Positions 1-6,799 of a stretch of DNA of 7,750 nt are shown piece after piece; within the stretch, counting starts at the first letter, position 1, and every line of letters begins with the position of its first letter. The notes beneath the pieces were generated by a model. The model had not been told where the DNA came from. It searched no databases and worked only from the letters and a program-made list of their open reading frames with translations. Position numbers and translations under genes: made by a program. This DNA comes from an uncultured Lachnospiraceae bacterium (lineage in GTDB: Bacteria > Bacillota > Clostridia > Lachnospirales > Lachnospiraceae), in NCBI GenBank assembly GCA_910577065.1, contig CAJTLD010000074.1, positions 1-7,750 on the forward strand, given 5' to 3'.

Positions 1-1198
1 ACACCTGCGCATATCCGGTCAGTCCCGCCTTTACCTTCAGCCGGAACGGAAACTCCGGAATCTTCTTTGTATACTCCTCCGTAATCTCTTTCCGCTCCGG
101 ACGCGGCCCTACAAACGCCATGTCTCCGGCCAGAATGTTAAATAACTGCGGCAGCTCGTCGAAATGCAGCCTGCGGATTACCTTCCCTACCGGCGTAATC
201 CTGTCGTCATTGGCTTTCGCAAGCCGCGCCCCCTGCCGCTCCGAATCTACAATCATGCTCCGGAATTTCAAAATTTTAAATTCTGTTCCGTCCTTTGTCT
301 GCCGGGTCTGCTTATAAAATACCGGGCCTTTGTCATAAAGCTTAATACATGCCGCAATCAGCAACATTACCGGAGACGCAAGCAATATGCCAAACGCCGA
401 TATCCCGATATCCATTGCCCGCTTTACAAACATCTGCCGGTACGTCAGCCCGTTATTGCGGAACAAAAGCAGCGGCGAATCAAATAAATCTATACTTTCG
501 GAATTTCGGATCATAATATCCGATATTTTGGGAATCGTATAGCAGCGGATGTTTTTTTCAAAGCAAAATTTGATAAAACGGTTGCGGTCCTCCACCATAA
601 TATCCCCGATTAAAACCGCATCATACCGTAAAATCCGCTCGTAGATTGTTTCCACTCCGGCGCTTAACGCCACTTTTTCCTTCACATGGTATTTGTCCCC
701 CCGCGACTCCAATTTCCGGATAATCGCATTGGGGCTGATATTTCCGTATATCAAAAGCATCTCATGCGGCGGATAAATAATCGCGTAAATCCAGCGCATA
801 AACAATGCCCAGATTAAAACCAGCACAAAATCATAGCATCCCAGCCGTATCATCGGCTCGCTGTTTTCTAAAAATTTCCAGTCGCCGTTGATCAGGGAAA
901 GCTGCAGATACGTTACCCCGTTGACGCAGAATATCGTCAGCACCTGGGAGTACATGATATCCCACGTCTTTAAATACCCGACCTTAAGCGCCCCGAACGC
1001 TCTGGAAAACACAAGGATAAACACCCCGTAAAGCGCTACCACCGCCCAGTTTCCCCTGTTCCAGTATTCCACAGGCATCATGTCTTTATAGTGATGGAAC
1101 CAGAGCCAGCCGTACATCCCCGTCTGTACCAGCACGATAAACAGCTTCGCCCAGAACATAATCATACGTTTGGTTTTTAATGATGACGCACTTCTCAT
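1..1198 (-). CDS. Polyprenyl-phosphate sugar-1-phosphate transferase initiating exopolysaccharide synthesis (C-terminus cut by window edge)
   Basis: The frame is open for 399 codons from ATG at 1198 to the left edge, so the stop lies outside. The N-terminal half has about four membrane segments (near residues 14-36, 51-66, 82-98 and 119-141), then a soluble CoA-binding-like region and a fifth hydrophobic segment (about 262-285). The bacterial sugar transferase domain follows: GPVFYKQTR (291-299), KILKFRSM (308-315), DELPQLFNIL (347-356), GDMAFVGPRPER (358-369) and GLTGYAQV at the edge. Such enzymes transfer a hexose-1-phosphate from a UDP-sugar to undecaprenyl phosphate at the inner face of the membrane, the first step of capsule or exopolysaccharide repeat-unit assembly. 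The usual TS before DELPQ is HF here. The family normally runs some 50-70 residues past GYAQV, so most of the gene is present. It lies 10 bp after the kinase-like gene and has a good ribosome binding site. The sugar cannot be read from the sequence. Family assignment is very secure. Confidence 0.95.
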   Translation of the reverse strand, partial: MRSASSLKTKRMIMFWAKLFIVLVQTGMYGWLWFHHYKDMMPVEYWNRGNWAVVALYGVFILVFSRAFGALKVGYLKTWDIMYSQVLTIFCVNGVTYLQLSLINGDWKFLENSEPMIRLGCYDFVLVLIWALFMRWIYAIIYPPHEMLLIYGNISPNAIIRKLESRGDKYHVKEKVALSAGVETIYERILRYDAVLIGDIMVEDRNRFIKFCFEKNIRCYTIPKISDIMIRNSESIDLFDSPLLLFRNNGLTYRQMFVKRAMDIGISAFGILLASPVMLLIAACIKLYDKGPVFYKQTRQTKDGTEFKILKFRSMIVDSERQGARLAKANDDRITPVGKVIRRLHFDELPQLFNILAGDMAFVGPRPERKEITEEYTKKIPEFPFRLKVKAGLTGYAQV

Positions 1199-1203
1199 AG
1201 AAA

Positions 1204-1209
1204 CCTCTC
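1204..1209 (-). promoter_or_regulatory. Ribosome binding site of the sugar transferase gene
   Basis: On the minus strand GAGAGG lies 5 bases before the ATG at 1198. Its first G is also the last base of the TAG stop of the upstream kinase-like gene. This supports the chosen start and close translational coupling between the two genes. Confidence 0.75.
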
Positions 1210-2666
1210 TATTTCTTCCACATTTTCTTAAGCCTGTACTTTGCGTCAATTTTCGGCGCAATCCACTCTGCCGCCGCAAGGCTCATTGAATCAATCCGCA
1301 AATCCAAAACCAGCGTCGCCTCCGTCCCCGGAAGCCGCGTCAGCAGGATATTCGGATCCTCCGTATCAAACAGGTACATATCCTCCGCCAGCTTATGCCC
1401 GTTACTGATAAAATCCATTACCCCGGCACGGCACGGCAGAAAACAAAGGCGCTTCATCTCCACCGTACACGCCTGGCTGCCCGGATCAATCCGAATCCCC
1501 CTGACACCCTCCCCAACCGGAATATGCAGATGGTAGGTGCCGTCCAGCGCCTTACTGCGGTAAAGCACGCTTTCTTCCTCCGAAAACCCGTTTCCCCGGT
1601 CAAAATAAACCTGCAGCGCACGCCTGCGCTCCTGCTCGTCCGCAAGATTCAAAAGACTGCTGACATGGTACGCCGGTTTGCCGTATTCCCTGTACAGAGT
1701 GCGCAGCGGAACATGCCCGTCCAGCACATACGCCTGAAACGCCTCCTCCATTTCCTCATACGCCAAAAGCTCCTGCTCCGTTATGCCGGCGCTCCGGTAA
1801 AACCGCTCCGCGCAAAGCTTTTTGCGCGCCTCCGTTGTATCCGCGTAATACCGAATACAGCGATACAAAATAAAACGCAAAGGAATCGGAAAATGAAACG
1901 ACCATTCATAATCAATCAACGTCCATCCTCCGTCCCCATCCACCAGAATATTCGACAAAATCATATCAATATCACTGGCCGAAGCCGCCAGAAGCCCGTC
2001 CGGAAGCTTCACATCCCCAAAGACCTCCCGAAACTCCTCCGACATGCAAAACTCCTGCTGCCCCCTGCATTTTAAAATTTCCGCCAGCACTTCAGACAAT
2101 TGCTCCGCCGCCCCGTCATACTCCCCGCGCGACAGCATACCGTCCAAAATCTCTTCCATCGTCCTTCCCTGCAAAAATACAAACTCCGCCGCCTGTCCCG
2201 GCAAATCCGCAGTTCCGTCTTTTTTCCCATCCCTTTCCTGCAGATTCGGCTCTTTTGCAGCTTCCCGGCACAAATTCTCTCCTTCTTCCGCATTCCCCTG
2301 CAAATGCATCTTCTCTAAAGCATTCCTCTCCGAACAGCCTTTTCGTGCCTCATTATCTGCCCGTATTTTGCATTCATTCACCGCATTTTCCTGCAAACGT
2401 ATCTCTTCTGCAGCGCTCCTCTTTAAACAGTCACTCCGCATTTTACATGCATTCACCGAGAATTTACTGTCTGCATATAATTCCGCCAGCGCCTTTGCCG
2501 TCTTCCCCATATTAAGAATCTGCGCATCCGCCGCCTTCGTATCCGCCATCTTCACCAAATGCCGCATACCGTCCGCCGACTCCGTGACATACGTCCGGAT
2601 ATTACGAGAAACACCCCGGTCATTCGAGAACTTCACAAACAAAATCCGTTCTCCCTCTTCATTCAA
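1209..2666 (-). CDS. Kinase-like protein, probable C-terminal half of a WbdD-like methyltransferase-kinase; TTG start or frameshift product
   Basis: 485 codons if it starts at the TTG at 2666. Kinase-fold features: a beta strand ILFVKFSNDRG (8-18), a candidate ATP-binding lysine in HLVKMA (K39), a following helix, a hinge-like segment EFVFLQGRTMEEIL (161-174), a catalytic-loop-like SDIDMILSNILV (231-242, D232 and N239), and IDYEW (251-255) in place of DFG. Residues 375-485 form a beta-rich tail containing RGIRIDPG, of unknown role. Residues about 70-167 are an expanded repeat insert described separately. As drawn, the protein starts inside the fold, overlaps the methyltransferase stop (TTG/TGA) and has no well-placed Shine-Dalgarno sequence, so it is probably made as part of a fusion. 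In WbdD the kinase phosphorylates the end of a growing polysaccharide; the acceptor here is unknown. The CDS is real; the exact function is inference. Confidence 0.8.
   Translation of the reverse strand: MNEEGERILFVKFSNDRGVSRNIRTYVTESADGMRHLVKMADTKAADAQILNMGKTAKALAELYADSKFSVNACKMRSDCLKRSAAEEIRLQENAVNECKIRADNEARKGCSERNALEKMHLQGNAEEGENLCREAAKEPNLQERDGKKDGTADLPGQAAEFVFLQGRTMEEILDGMLSRGEYDGAAEQLSEVLAEILKCRGQQEFCMSEEFREVFGDVKLPDGLLAASASDIDMILSNILVDGDGGWTLIDYEWSFHFPIPLRFILYRCIRYYADTTEARKKLCAERFYRSAGITEQELLAYEEMEEAFQAYVLDGHVPLRTLYREYGKPAYHVSSLLNLADEQERRRALQVYFDRGNGFSEEESVLYRSKALDGTYHLHIPVGEGVRGIRIDPGSQACTVEMKRLCFLPCRAGVMDFISNGHKLAEDMYLFDTEDPNILLTRLPGTEATLVLDLRIDSMSLAAAEWIAPKIDAKYRLKKMWKK
2168..2458 (-). 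repeat. Degenerate tandem repeats inside the kinase-like gene
   Basis: The 41-bp segments 2297-2337 and 2390-2430 match at about 31 positions and share ends cctgcaaa and aacag. Segments 2361-2383 and 2436-2458 match at 20 of 23. More diverged copies of the same cctgca start appear near 2237 and 2168. In the protein this gives recurring units such as VNACKMR/VNECKIR and RLQENA/HLQGNA, ending at the native-looking FVFLQGR, within residues about 70-167. The spacing varies (60-93 bp) but stays a multiple of three wherever both copies are clear, so the frame is kept. It looks like a duplicated piece of the kinase N-lobe/hinge that has diverged. Confidence 0.6.
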
Positions 2667-3418
2667 AACCGGACAAAAGCCGCTCCCTTTCCCGCTACAA
2701 CCAGAAACGCGCTGGAAAAATCCCCAAACTTCCCCCGCGCCACCAGCGCATCCGCCGCCTTCGACTCATCAAACAAAACCAGCCGTTCCGCCTCAAAATT
2801 CCCGACCTGGTCAATCAGTTCCCCGGCCTTCGGCAGATAAGCATCCGAAAAAACGCTCATAGCAAACGCATAATCCGGAAAGGGATAAAAAAACTCCCAC
2901 GATCCAAATCCGGCAGACGAAAGCCCGTCCAAAAGCTCCTCCTTCGTAACCCCGCCCGCATCCGGACAGCCTTCCACCGCTCCAAAATACCCCTTCTGGC
3001 CAATCCCCTTCGCTCCCGCCAAAAACTTCAGGCCATAAGCATTCTCCGCCGCCAAAACCAGCTTCCCCGTATCCTTCAGGCACCCGCAGAACTCTTGCAG
3101 CCCTGCCTTCCCCCAATTTCCCAGGCAAACCACAAAATCAAACAGCCGATTCCCGCAGCCTTCCGCCGCATCCGCCGCGCAGACCACATCCCCCGCCATC
3201 TCCCGCAACTTCCCCGCAATCACATCCTCTTCCCCAATATATAAAACACAATCCTCCCGTCCAACCGGAAGCCACGCCACAACATTTGCCCTCAAATAAG
3301 ATTCCGTAAAAACATCCATTCCCGATTCCTCCAAAAAAAGCGCCCAACCCAACTCCCGACACACCGGCCCAAACACCCGCAGGCCAAATGCTCCCGCAAA
3401 TCCGGCTTCATCCGGCAT
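2663..3418 (-). CDS. SAM-dependent methyltransferase-like protein, probable N-terminal half of a methyltransferase-kinase fusion
   Basis: 251 codons from ATG at 3418. It has the layout of a class I methyltransferase: a first strand and turn VLYIGEED (58-65), FDFVVCLGN (93-101) as the strand after the co-substrate site, and LKDTGKLVLAAENAYGLKF (114-132), a typical 'GG.L.LA.EN..GLK' segment. FFYPFPDYAFAMSVFSDAYLP (176-196) and ERLVLFDE (211-218) follow, and together suggest the surface-polysaccharide methyltransferase-kinase type. The glycine-rich SAM loop (usually ExGxGxG) is degenerate, with only one glycine, so activity is doubtful. ATG at 3418 is the only usual start after an in-frame stop about 27 bases upstream, and no clear Shine-Dalgarno precedes it. 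The family's usual continuation into a kinase is found in the -1 frame just before the TGA. Alternative: a separate, inactive subunit. Confidence 0.75.
   Translation of the reverse strand: MPDEAGFAGAFGLRVFGPVCRELGWALFLEESGMDVFTESYLRANVVAWLPVGREDCVLYIGEEDVIAGKLREMAGDVVCAADAAEGCGNRLFDFVVCLGNWGKAGLQEFCGCLKDTGKLVLAAENAYGLKFLAGAKGIGQKGYFGAVEGCPDAGGVTKEELLDGLSSAGFGSWEFFYPFPDYAFAMSVFSDAYLPKAGELIDQVGNFEAERLVLFDESKAADALVARGKFGDFSSAFLVVAGKGAAFVRF
2687..2693 (-). promoter_or_regulatory. Candidate -1 ribosomal frameshift site (G GGA AAG) joining methyltransferase and kinase frames
   Basis: In the methyltransferase frame codons 242-244 read GCG GGA AAG, which places the heptamer G GGA AAG exactly in the X XXY YYZ register. 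It lies 21 bases before the TGA stop. A -1 slip continues as GSGFCPVLNEEGERIL and on through the kinase ORF, giving a protein of about 736 residues. The same heptamer is the known slip site in the phage lambda G/GT tail genes. No convincing upstream stimulatory Shine-Dalgarno is present, and the only downstream pairing seen is weak (2667-2673 with 2645-2650, one bulge). An ordinary indel or sequencing error could equally explain the split. Confidence 0.35.
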
Positions 3419-3584
3419 TCCATTCGCCCGGTAACCACACTTTCAGCGCCTTCCGACACTGCCGTCTGCCGCCTTGCCGTCATTCAACGATACCGCAACG
3501 CCGCAACGCCTTCTTCCGCCGCCATACAAACTCACCAAACATCCCGCCCAAAAATGCAATTACCGCCCAAATAGAACACGAAAG
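3419..3584 (-). other. Gap between SdpI-family gene and methyltransferase-like gene with a 34-codon open stretch
   Basis: Directly after the SdpI-family TAG (3585-3587) the same frame stays open for 34 codons to TGA at 3480-3482. It encodes a hydrophobic run with WAVIAFLGGMFGEF followed by VWRRKKALRR, like one membrane helix with a basic tail. ATG at 3542 and TTG at 3551 are possible starts, but neither has a Shine-Dalgarno. It may be the tail of a lost membrane gene or chance in a skewed sequence. No terminator is seen in the gap. Confidence 0.3.
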
Positions 3585-3935
3585 CTATCCCTTAAACCTA
3601 TCATCAATCAACGTTTCCGTCCTAAAAAATCCCACAAACAAAAAGAAAAACCCAATCACGTTTCCCACTGCCAGCACAGCCACCGCAGGAACCCGAAACA
3701 CAAACAACCCCAAACTCAAAAAAGCCTCAGCCACCGCCGCCGCTACACCAACCCTAACAAAAACCCCCGGCGCAGCCTTCTGCGCAAACTCCCAATGCTC
3801 CTGAGATTTTCGCGAAGCCGGCGTATTATATCCGTTCTGCGAATCCCAATCCGCCGCCGGATACCGCTTCAGCAAAACTCCAACCAAAACCATCACAAAC
3901 GGCACAACAAAATTCAAAACCAACAAACCATACAT
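3585..3935 (-). CDS. SdpI/YfhL-family small integral membrane protein
   Basis: 116 residues, starting at ATG 3935 behind a strong ribosome binding site. Three hydrophobic segments are seen: about 1-22, 57-80 and 83-104. Between the first two lies the family signature, here GYNTPASRKSQEHWEFAQ (usual form GYRTp.s..s...W..an), and the C-terminus has TETLIDDRFKG, also typical of the family. The length fits the short YfhL-like members. SdpI gives Bacillus subtilis immunity to the SdpC toxin, but most short homologues have no known role, so immunity should not be assumed here; no toxin gene is visible. The arginine of GYRT is asparagine here. The next gene starts 166 bp downstream on the same strand. 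Family call is good; function is unknown. Confidence 0.8.
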   Translation of the reverse strand: MYGLLVLNFVVPFVMVLVGVLLKRYPAADWDSQNGYNTPASRKSQEHWEFAQKAAPGVFVRVGVAAAVAEAFLSLGLFVFRVPAVAVLAVGNVIGFFFLFVGFFRTETLIDDRFKG

Positions 3936-3942
3936 ACTCCTG

Positions 3943-3948
3943 CCTCCT
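3943..3948 (-). promoter_or_regulatory. Ribosome binding site of the SdpI-family gene
   Basis: A perfect AGGAGG on the minus strand, 7 bases before ATG 3935. A second AGGAG (3937-3941) lies only one base from the ATG and is too close to serve that start. This fixes the start codon. No convincing -35/-10 promoter was found upstream. Confidence 0.8.
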
Positions 3949-4004
3949 CAACCAATCCGCGCTCCGCCAACACCCTTCCACTCACCTCAAACTCCAACCA
4001 TCAT

Positions 4005-4248
4005 CAAACCTCCCACATTCCATCCAATCTCTTCAACCACCACCAAACCTCCCACATTCCATCCAATTCTAAAGCCTGCTTCACTCCCCATTCTTTCCAA
4101 CAACTTACAGCCCGCACAAACCTCCCACATTTCCATCCACCCCTTCAACCTTCACAAAACTTCCAGCACTCCATCCAACCCCAAAGCCTGCTTCACTCCC
4201 CATTCCCGCTAACAACACACAGCCCGCACAAAACCTCCGCCATTCGAT
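4005..4248. repeat. Compound tandem repeat, about 112-bp period with 37-39-bp subunits
   Basis: Unit A (caaacctcccacattccatccaa) is perfect at 4005-4027 and 4044-4066, and recurs with changes at 4117-4140, 4155-4178 and 4229-4248. Unit B (aaagcctgcttcactccccattc) is perfect at 4071-4093 and 4183-4205, a spacing of 112. The motif cagcccgcacaaa recurs at 4108 and 4220, again 112 apart. The array is therefore A-A-B-A-A-B-A. On the minus strand each A unit carries GGGAGG or a close variant. Stops break all frames, so it is not coding. It sits 70 bp upstream of the SdpI-family start and would be in its leader if transcribed. Confidence 0.85.
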
Positions 4249-4257
4249 ACCCCAGCC

Positions 4258-4559
4258 AGCGGGAGCCTGTGGCAGAGGGGATGTTTCTTTCGGCATTGCG
4301 GCTGCATTTAGGGATTCTTAACAGCCCCTGCACAATCAGGAATTGGCGGACAGGACGTCCGCCAAAGTCCCCAGAGCGTGTTTGAAAAATGCTTTTCGGC
4401 AGATGTATTCCACACTTAGTGGGAGATTTGTGCCAAATAAGGGAGGCGTAGCGGGCTACGTTGACCGCATTTGGCGCAAATATCACGCTAAGGCAGCCCC
4501 GCCAAATTTCTGCGTTCATGTCCATATTTTGGGCAGCGGCATCTTTCATGAAATCGTCC
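4258..4559. other. Gene-free stretch rich in inverted repeats; possible structured or interspersed element
   Basis: Inverted repeats: TTGGCGGAC/GTCCGCCAA (4343-4351 and 4357-4365, 5-base loop); a 13-bp pairing of 4426-4438 with 4469-4481 with a single G-U pair; inside it CGTAGC/GCTACG (4447-4452 and 4455-4460); and agcgtg/cacgct (4375-4380 and 4484-4489), which would enclose the inner stems. A 122-codon minus-strand frame from TTG 4561 crosses it, but that start is inside a terminator, lacks a ribosome binding site, and the predicted peptide has no recognised domain. It looks like non-coding structured DNA/RNA or an interspersed repeat. It lies between the secDF terminator and the tandem repeat. 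Confidence 0.5.
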
Positions 4560-4593
4560 AAAAAAGGATCCCGCTTACGCAGGATCCTTTTTT
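4560..4593 (-). terminator. Rho-independent terminator of the scfB-secDF unit, symmetric and able to act in both directions
   Basis: AAAAAAGGATCC (4560-4571) pairs perfectly with GGATCCTTTTTT (4582-4593). The 10-base loop can form a further GC/GC pair. On the minus strand the stem ends in six U, 11 bases after the secDF stop. Because both ends are A6/T6, it would also stop + strand transcription. Confidence 0.9.
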
Positions 4594-4603
4594 CTTCCGG
4601 ATA

Positions 4604-6781
4604 CTACTTTACAGCTGCATCCGCAATTTTATTTTTCCCGATTTTCCTTTTAAATTCAAACCACAGCTGCGTTGCAACGCAAACCGAAGAATAGGATCCG
4701 CTAATCAAACCAACCATCAAAGGCAGCGCAAAATCACGAATAGACGCTACTCCGAGCAGCCACAGCATAAATACCATTACAAATGTTGTAATAGAAGTAT
4801 TAATCGTACGACTTAAAGTCTGGGTCAGGCTCTCATTTGAGATATCCTTTAATACCTTGGCATCTTTTATATTCTTGGTTTTTATGTTTTCACGGATACG
4901 GTCAAAGATTACAATCGTATCGTTGATGGAGTAACCGATAATCGTCAGCATACATGCGATAAACGTACTGCCTACGGAAATACGGAGCACTGCATAACAG
5001 GTAAGCACTACCAGCACGTCATGTACCAGAGCCAGGATTGCGCTGACCGCAAACCTTGCGTCGCTAAACCGGAACCAGATATAAATCAGCATACAGATAA
5101 CGGCGATAATTACCGCTTTTACCGCATCTGCGCGCATTTCCGAACTAACTGCGGAACTGATGCTCTCCGACTGGATTTCATCCTGGTTGATGCCGTATTT
5201 GTCAATAAATACTGTATTCAGTTCTTCACGTTCCGCAAGGGAAAGCGTGCGTGTCTTAAAAATAATCTGGTTCGTTCCCTGTACCTGCGTCGTCTGGACG
5301 TTGCTGTCCCCGGTGACGCCTTCTACCAAGGGAACCATTTCTTCGTCAATCTGCTCTACCGTATAACTCTCTTCAAACGGCATAGTAGTAGACGTACCGC
5401 CTACGAAATCCAAACTGTAATTCAATGCATTGCCGCCGGAAGCGTTTACGCCCATCGTAATAAGCCCCGCCGCAATCACAACCAGAGAAATTCCAAAGAA
5501 TACGATTCTGCGGTCGATCAGATTAAATGCCCCAAACGTCTTACCCTTTCCGAAATATTTCTCCTCACGGAACCCTATGGCAAATAACGAGTTTAAAATT
5601 ACCCTTGTAATAACCAATGCGGTAAACATCGACAAAATAATACCGATAGCAAGCGTGCTTGCAAAGCCTTTTACGGTACCGGAACCAAGCATGAACAGAA
5701 CGGCCGCCGCGATCAAAGTCGTTACGTTACCGTCGATAATTGCAGACAGCGCCTTTTTAAACCCTATGTCCATGGAGGACGCTACAGTTTTGCCGCCGGC
5801 GATTTCTTCCCGGATACGTGCGAAAATAATAACGTTTGCGTCTACCGCCATACCGATTGAAAGGATAATACCCGCAATACCCGGCAGCGTCAGCGTAACT
5901 TCAAACAAATACAGCGTTGCAATTACCATACAGGTATAAATCGCAAGTGCAACAGAAGCTGCAACACCCGGAATAAAATATACAATCATCATAAACAGCA
6001 TAACGATCACAAGGCCGATTGCCGCCGCTTTTAAGCTGGTGGAAATCGCCGCGCTTCCAAGCTGAGCGCCTACTACGTTGGAACGCAGTTCGCTTAACTG
6101 CAGGGAAAGGGAGCCGATACGGATATTCGACGCCAGACGCTCCGCTTCTTCATAAGAACCAATCTTGGTAATCTGCGCATTTCCGCCGGTAATTGCGGCT
6201 TCTACAACCGGATCGCTGATGACCTGTTCGTCGTATACGATTGGAAGACGGTTGCCGATATTGGCAGAGGTCATCTCCGCAAACGCCGCTGCGCCTTCAT
6301 CCGTAAACGTTAAATCTACCACAAATTCATTGTTGCCCATATTGTTTTTGTAAGAACCTGCCTGCGCGCTTACGATCATATCTCCGGTCATAAACGTTTC
6401 GCCGTCCGGCGTCTGGAACTCTAAAGAACCCGGCTTTCCAAGTTCCTCCAGAATCGCATTTGCGTCGGTTACGCCAGGGATTTCAACGGTGATGCGGTCG
6501 CCGCCCTCCTGGTAAACAACTGCTTCCGTGCTGTAGCCTTCCACACGCTTCTGCAGCTTGTAAATGGTGTCGCTTAGCTGTTCTGCGGTAGGGTTTTTGT
6601 CCTCTACCTGGTACGTAATGCTGACGCCGCCCGCCAGATCCAGGCCAAGTTTGATGCTCTTATCCTCTCCGATCCCGGTAGAAGAAAGAATAATGGATGC
6701 ATAATATGCAAGCCCGCCCAGCACCAGGGCGATCACCAAAAGCATTGCCGTCCCCCGGCCTTTGTTGAATTTGTTCTTCAT
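4604..6781 (-). CDS. secDF: Protein translocase subunit SecDF (fused SecD-SecF)
   Basis: 725 residues with SecD (about 1-403) and SecF (about 417-720) in one chain, as in many Firmicutes. SecDF is an RND-type membrane protein that uses the proton gradient to help pull exported proteins out of the SecYEG channel. Visible are the first membrane helix (11-33), GLDLAGGVSITY (46-57), a periplasmic-type loop with LTFTDEGAAAFAEMT (157-171), and the conserved intramembrane block LPGIAGIILSIGMAVDANV (299-317) containing D314. In SecF, YSLDFVGGT (455-463), ALVHDVLVV (584-592) and TIIGYSINDTIVIFDRIREN (613-632) are seen. Each half has six hydrophobic segments. Start ATG 6781 has a Shine-Dalgarno and lies 18 bp after scfB. 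The gene ends just before the terminator. Nothing looks broken. Confidence 0.98.
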   Translation of the reverse strand: MKNKFNKGRGTAMLLVIALVLGGLAYYASIILSSTGIGEDKSIKLGLDLAGGVSITYQVEDKNPTAEQLSDTIYKLQKRVEGYSTEAVVYQEGGDRITVEIPGVTDANAILEELGKPGSLEFQTPDGETFMTGDMIVSAQAGSYKNNMGNNEFVVDLTFTDEGAAAFAEMTSANIGNRLPIVYDEQVISDPVVEAAITGGNAQITKIGSYEEAERLASNIRIGSLSLQLSELRSNVVGAQLGSAAISTSLKAAAIGLVIVMLFMMIVYFIPGVAASVALAIYTCMVIATLYLFEVTLTLPGIAGIILSIGMAVDANVIIFARIREEIAGGKTVASSMDIGFKKALSAIIDGNVTTLIAAAVLFMLGSGTVKGFASTLAIGIILSMFTALVITRVILNSLFAIGFREEKYFGKGKTFGAFNLIDRRIVFFGISLVVIAAGLITMGVNASGGNALNYSLDFVGGTSTTMPFEESYTVEQIDEEMVPLVEGVTGDSNVQTTQVQGTNQIIFKTRTLSLAEREELNTVFIDKYGINQDEIQSESISSAVSSEMRADAVKAVIIAVICMLIYIWFRFSDARFAVSAILALVHDVLVVLTCYAVLRISVGSTFIACMLTIIGYSINDTIVIFDRIRENIKTKNIKDAKVLKDISNESLTQTLSRTINTSITTFVMVFMLWLLGVASIRDFALPLMVGLISGSYSSVCVATQLWFEFKRKIGKNKIADAAVK

Positions 6782-6789
6782 GTTTGTTT

Positions 6790-6797
6790 CTTCCTTT
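6790..6797 (-). promoter_or_regulatory. Ribosome binding site of secDF
   Basis: AAAGGAAG on the minus strand, centred about 10 bases before ATG 6781, fills most of the 18-bp gap after the scfB stop. It supports the start and joint transcription. Confidence 0.65.
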
Positions 6798-6799
6798 CT

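Noticed and set aside
1395..2862. Long + strand frames opposite the kinase-like and methyltransferase-like genes
   Set aside because: They are antisense to frames with clear family motifs; their peptides are low-complexity and Arg/Pro/Ser-rich.
3292..3483. 63-codon minus-strand frame from ATG 3483 as the methyltransferase start
   Set aside because: It is in a different frame from the motif-bearing ORF and its peptide has no protein-like pattern.
3474..4385. 303-codon + strand frame
   Set aside because: Composition is almost only Pro, His, Asn, Ser, Thr and Gln, as expected from the A+C-rich strand. It runs antisense over the SdpI-family gene and through the tandem repeat, with no ribosome binding site.
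4193..4561. 122-codon minus-strand frame as a gene
   Set aside because: It starts with TTG in the tail of the secDF terminator, without a ribosome binding site or recognised domain, and overlies inverted repeats and part of the tandem array.
3936..4600. Riboswitch or tRNA in the gene-free region
   Set aside because: No known riboswitch core or cloverleaf was recognised; the pairings seen match no family I know.
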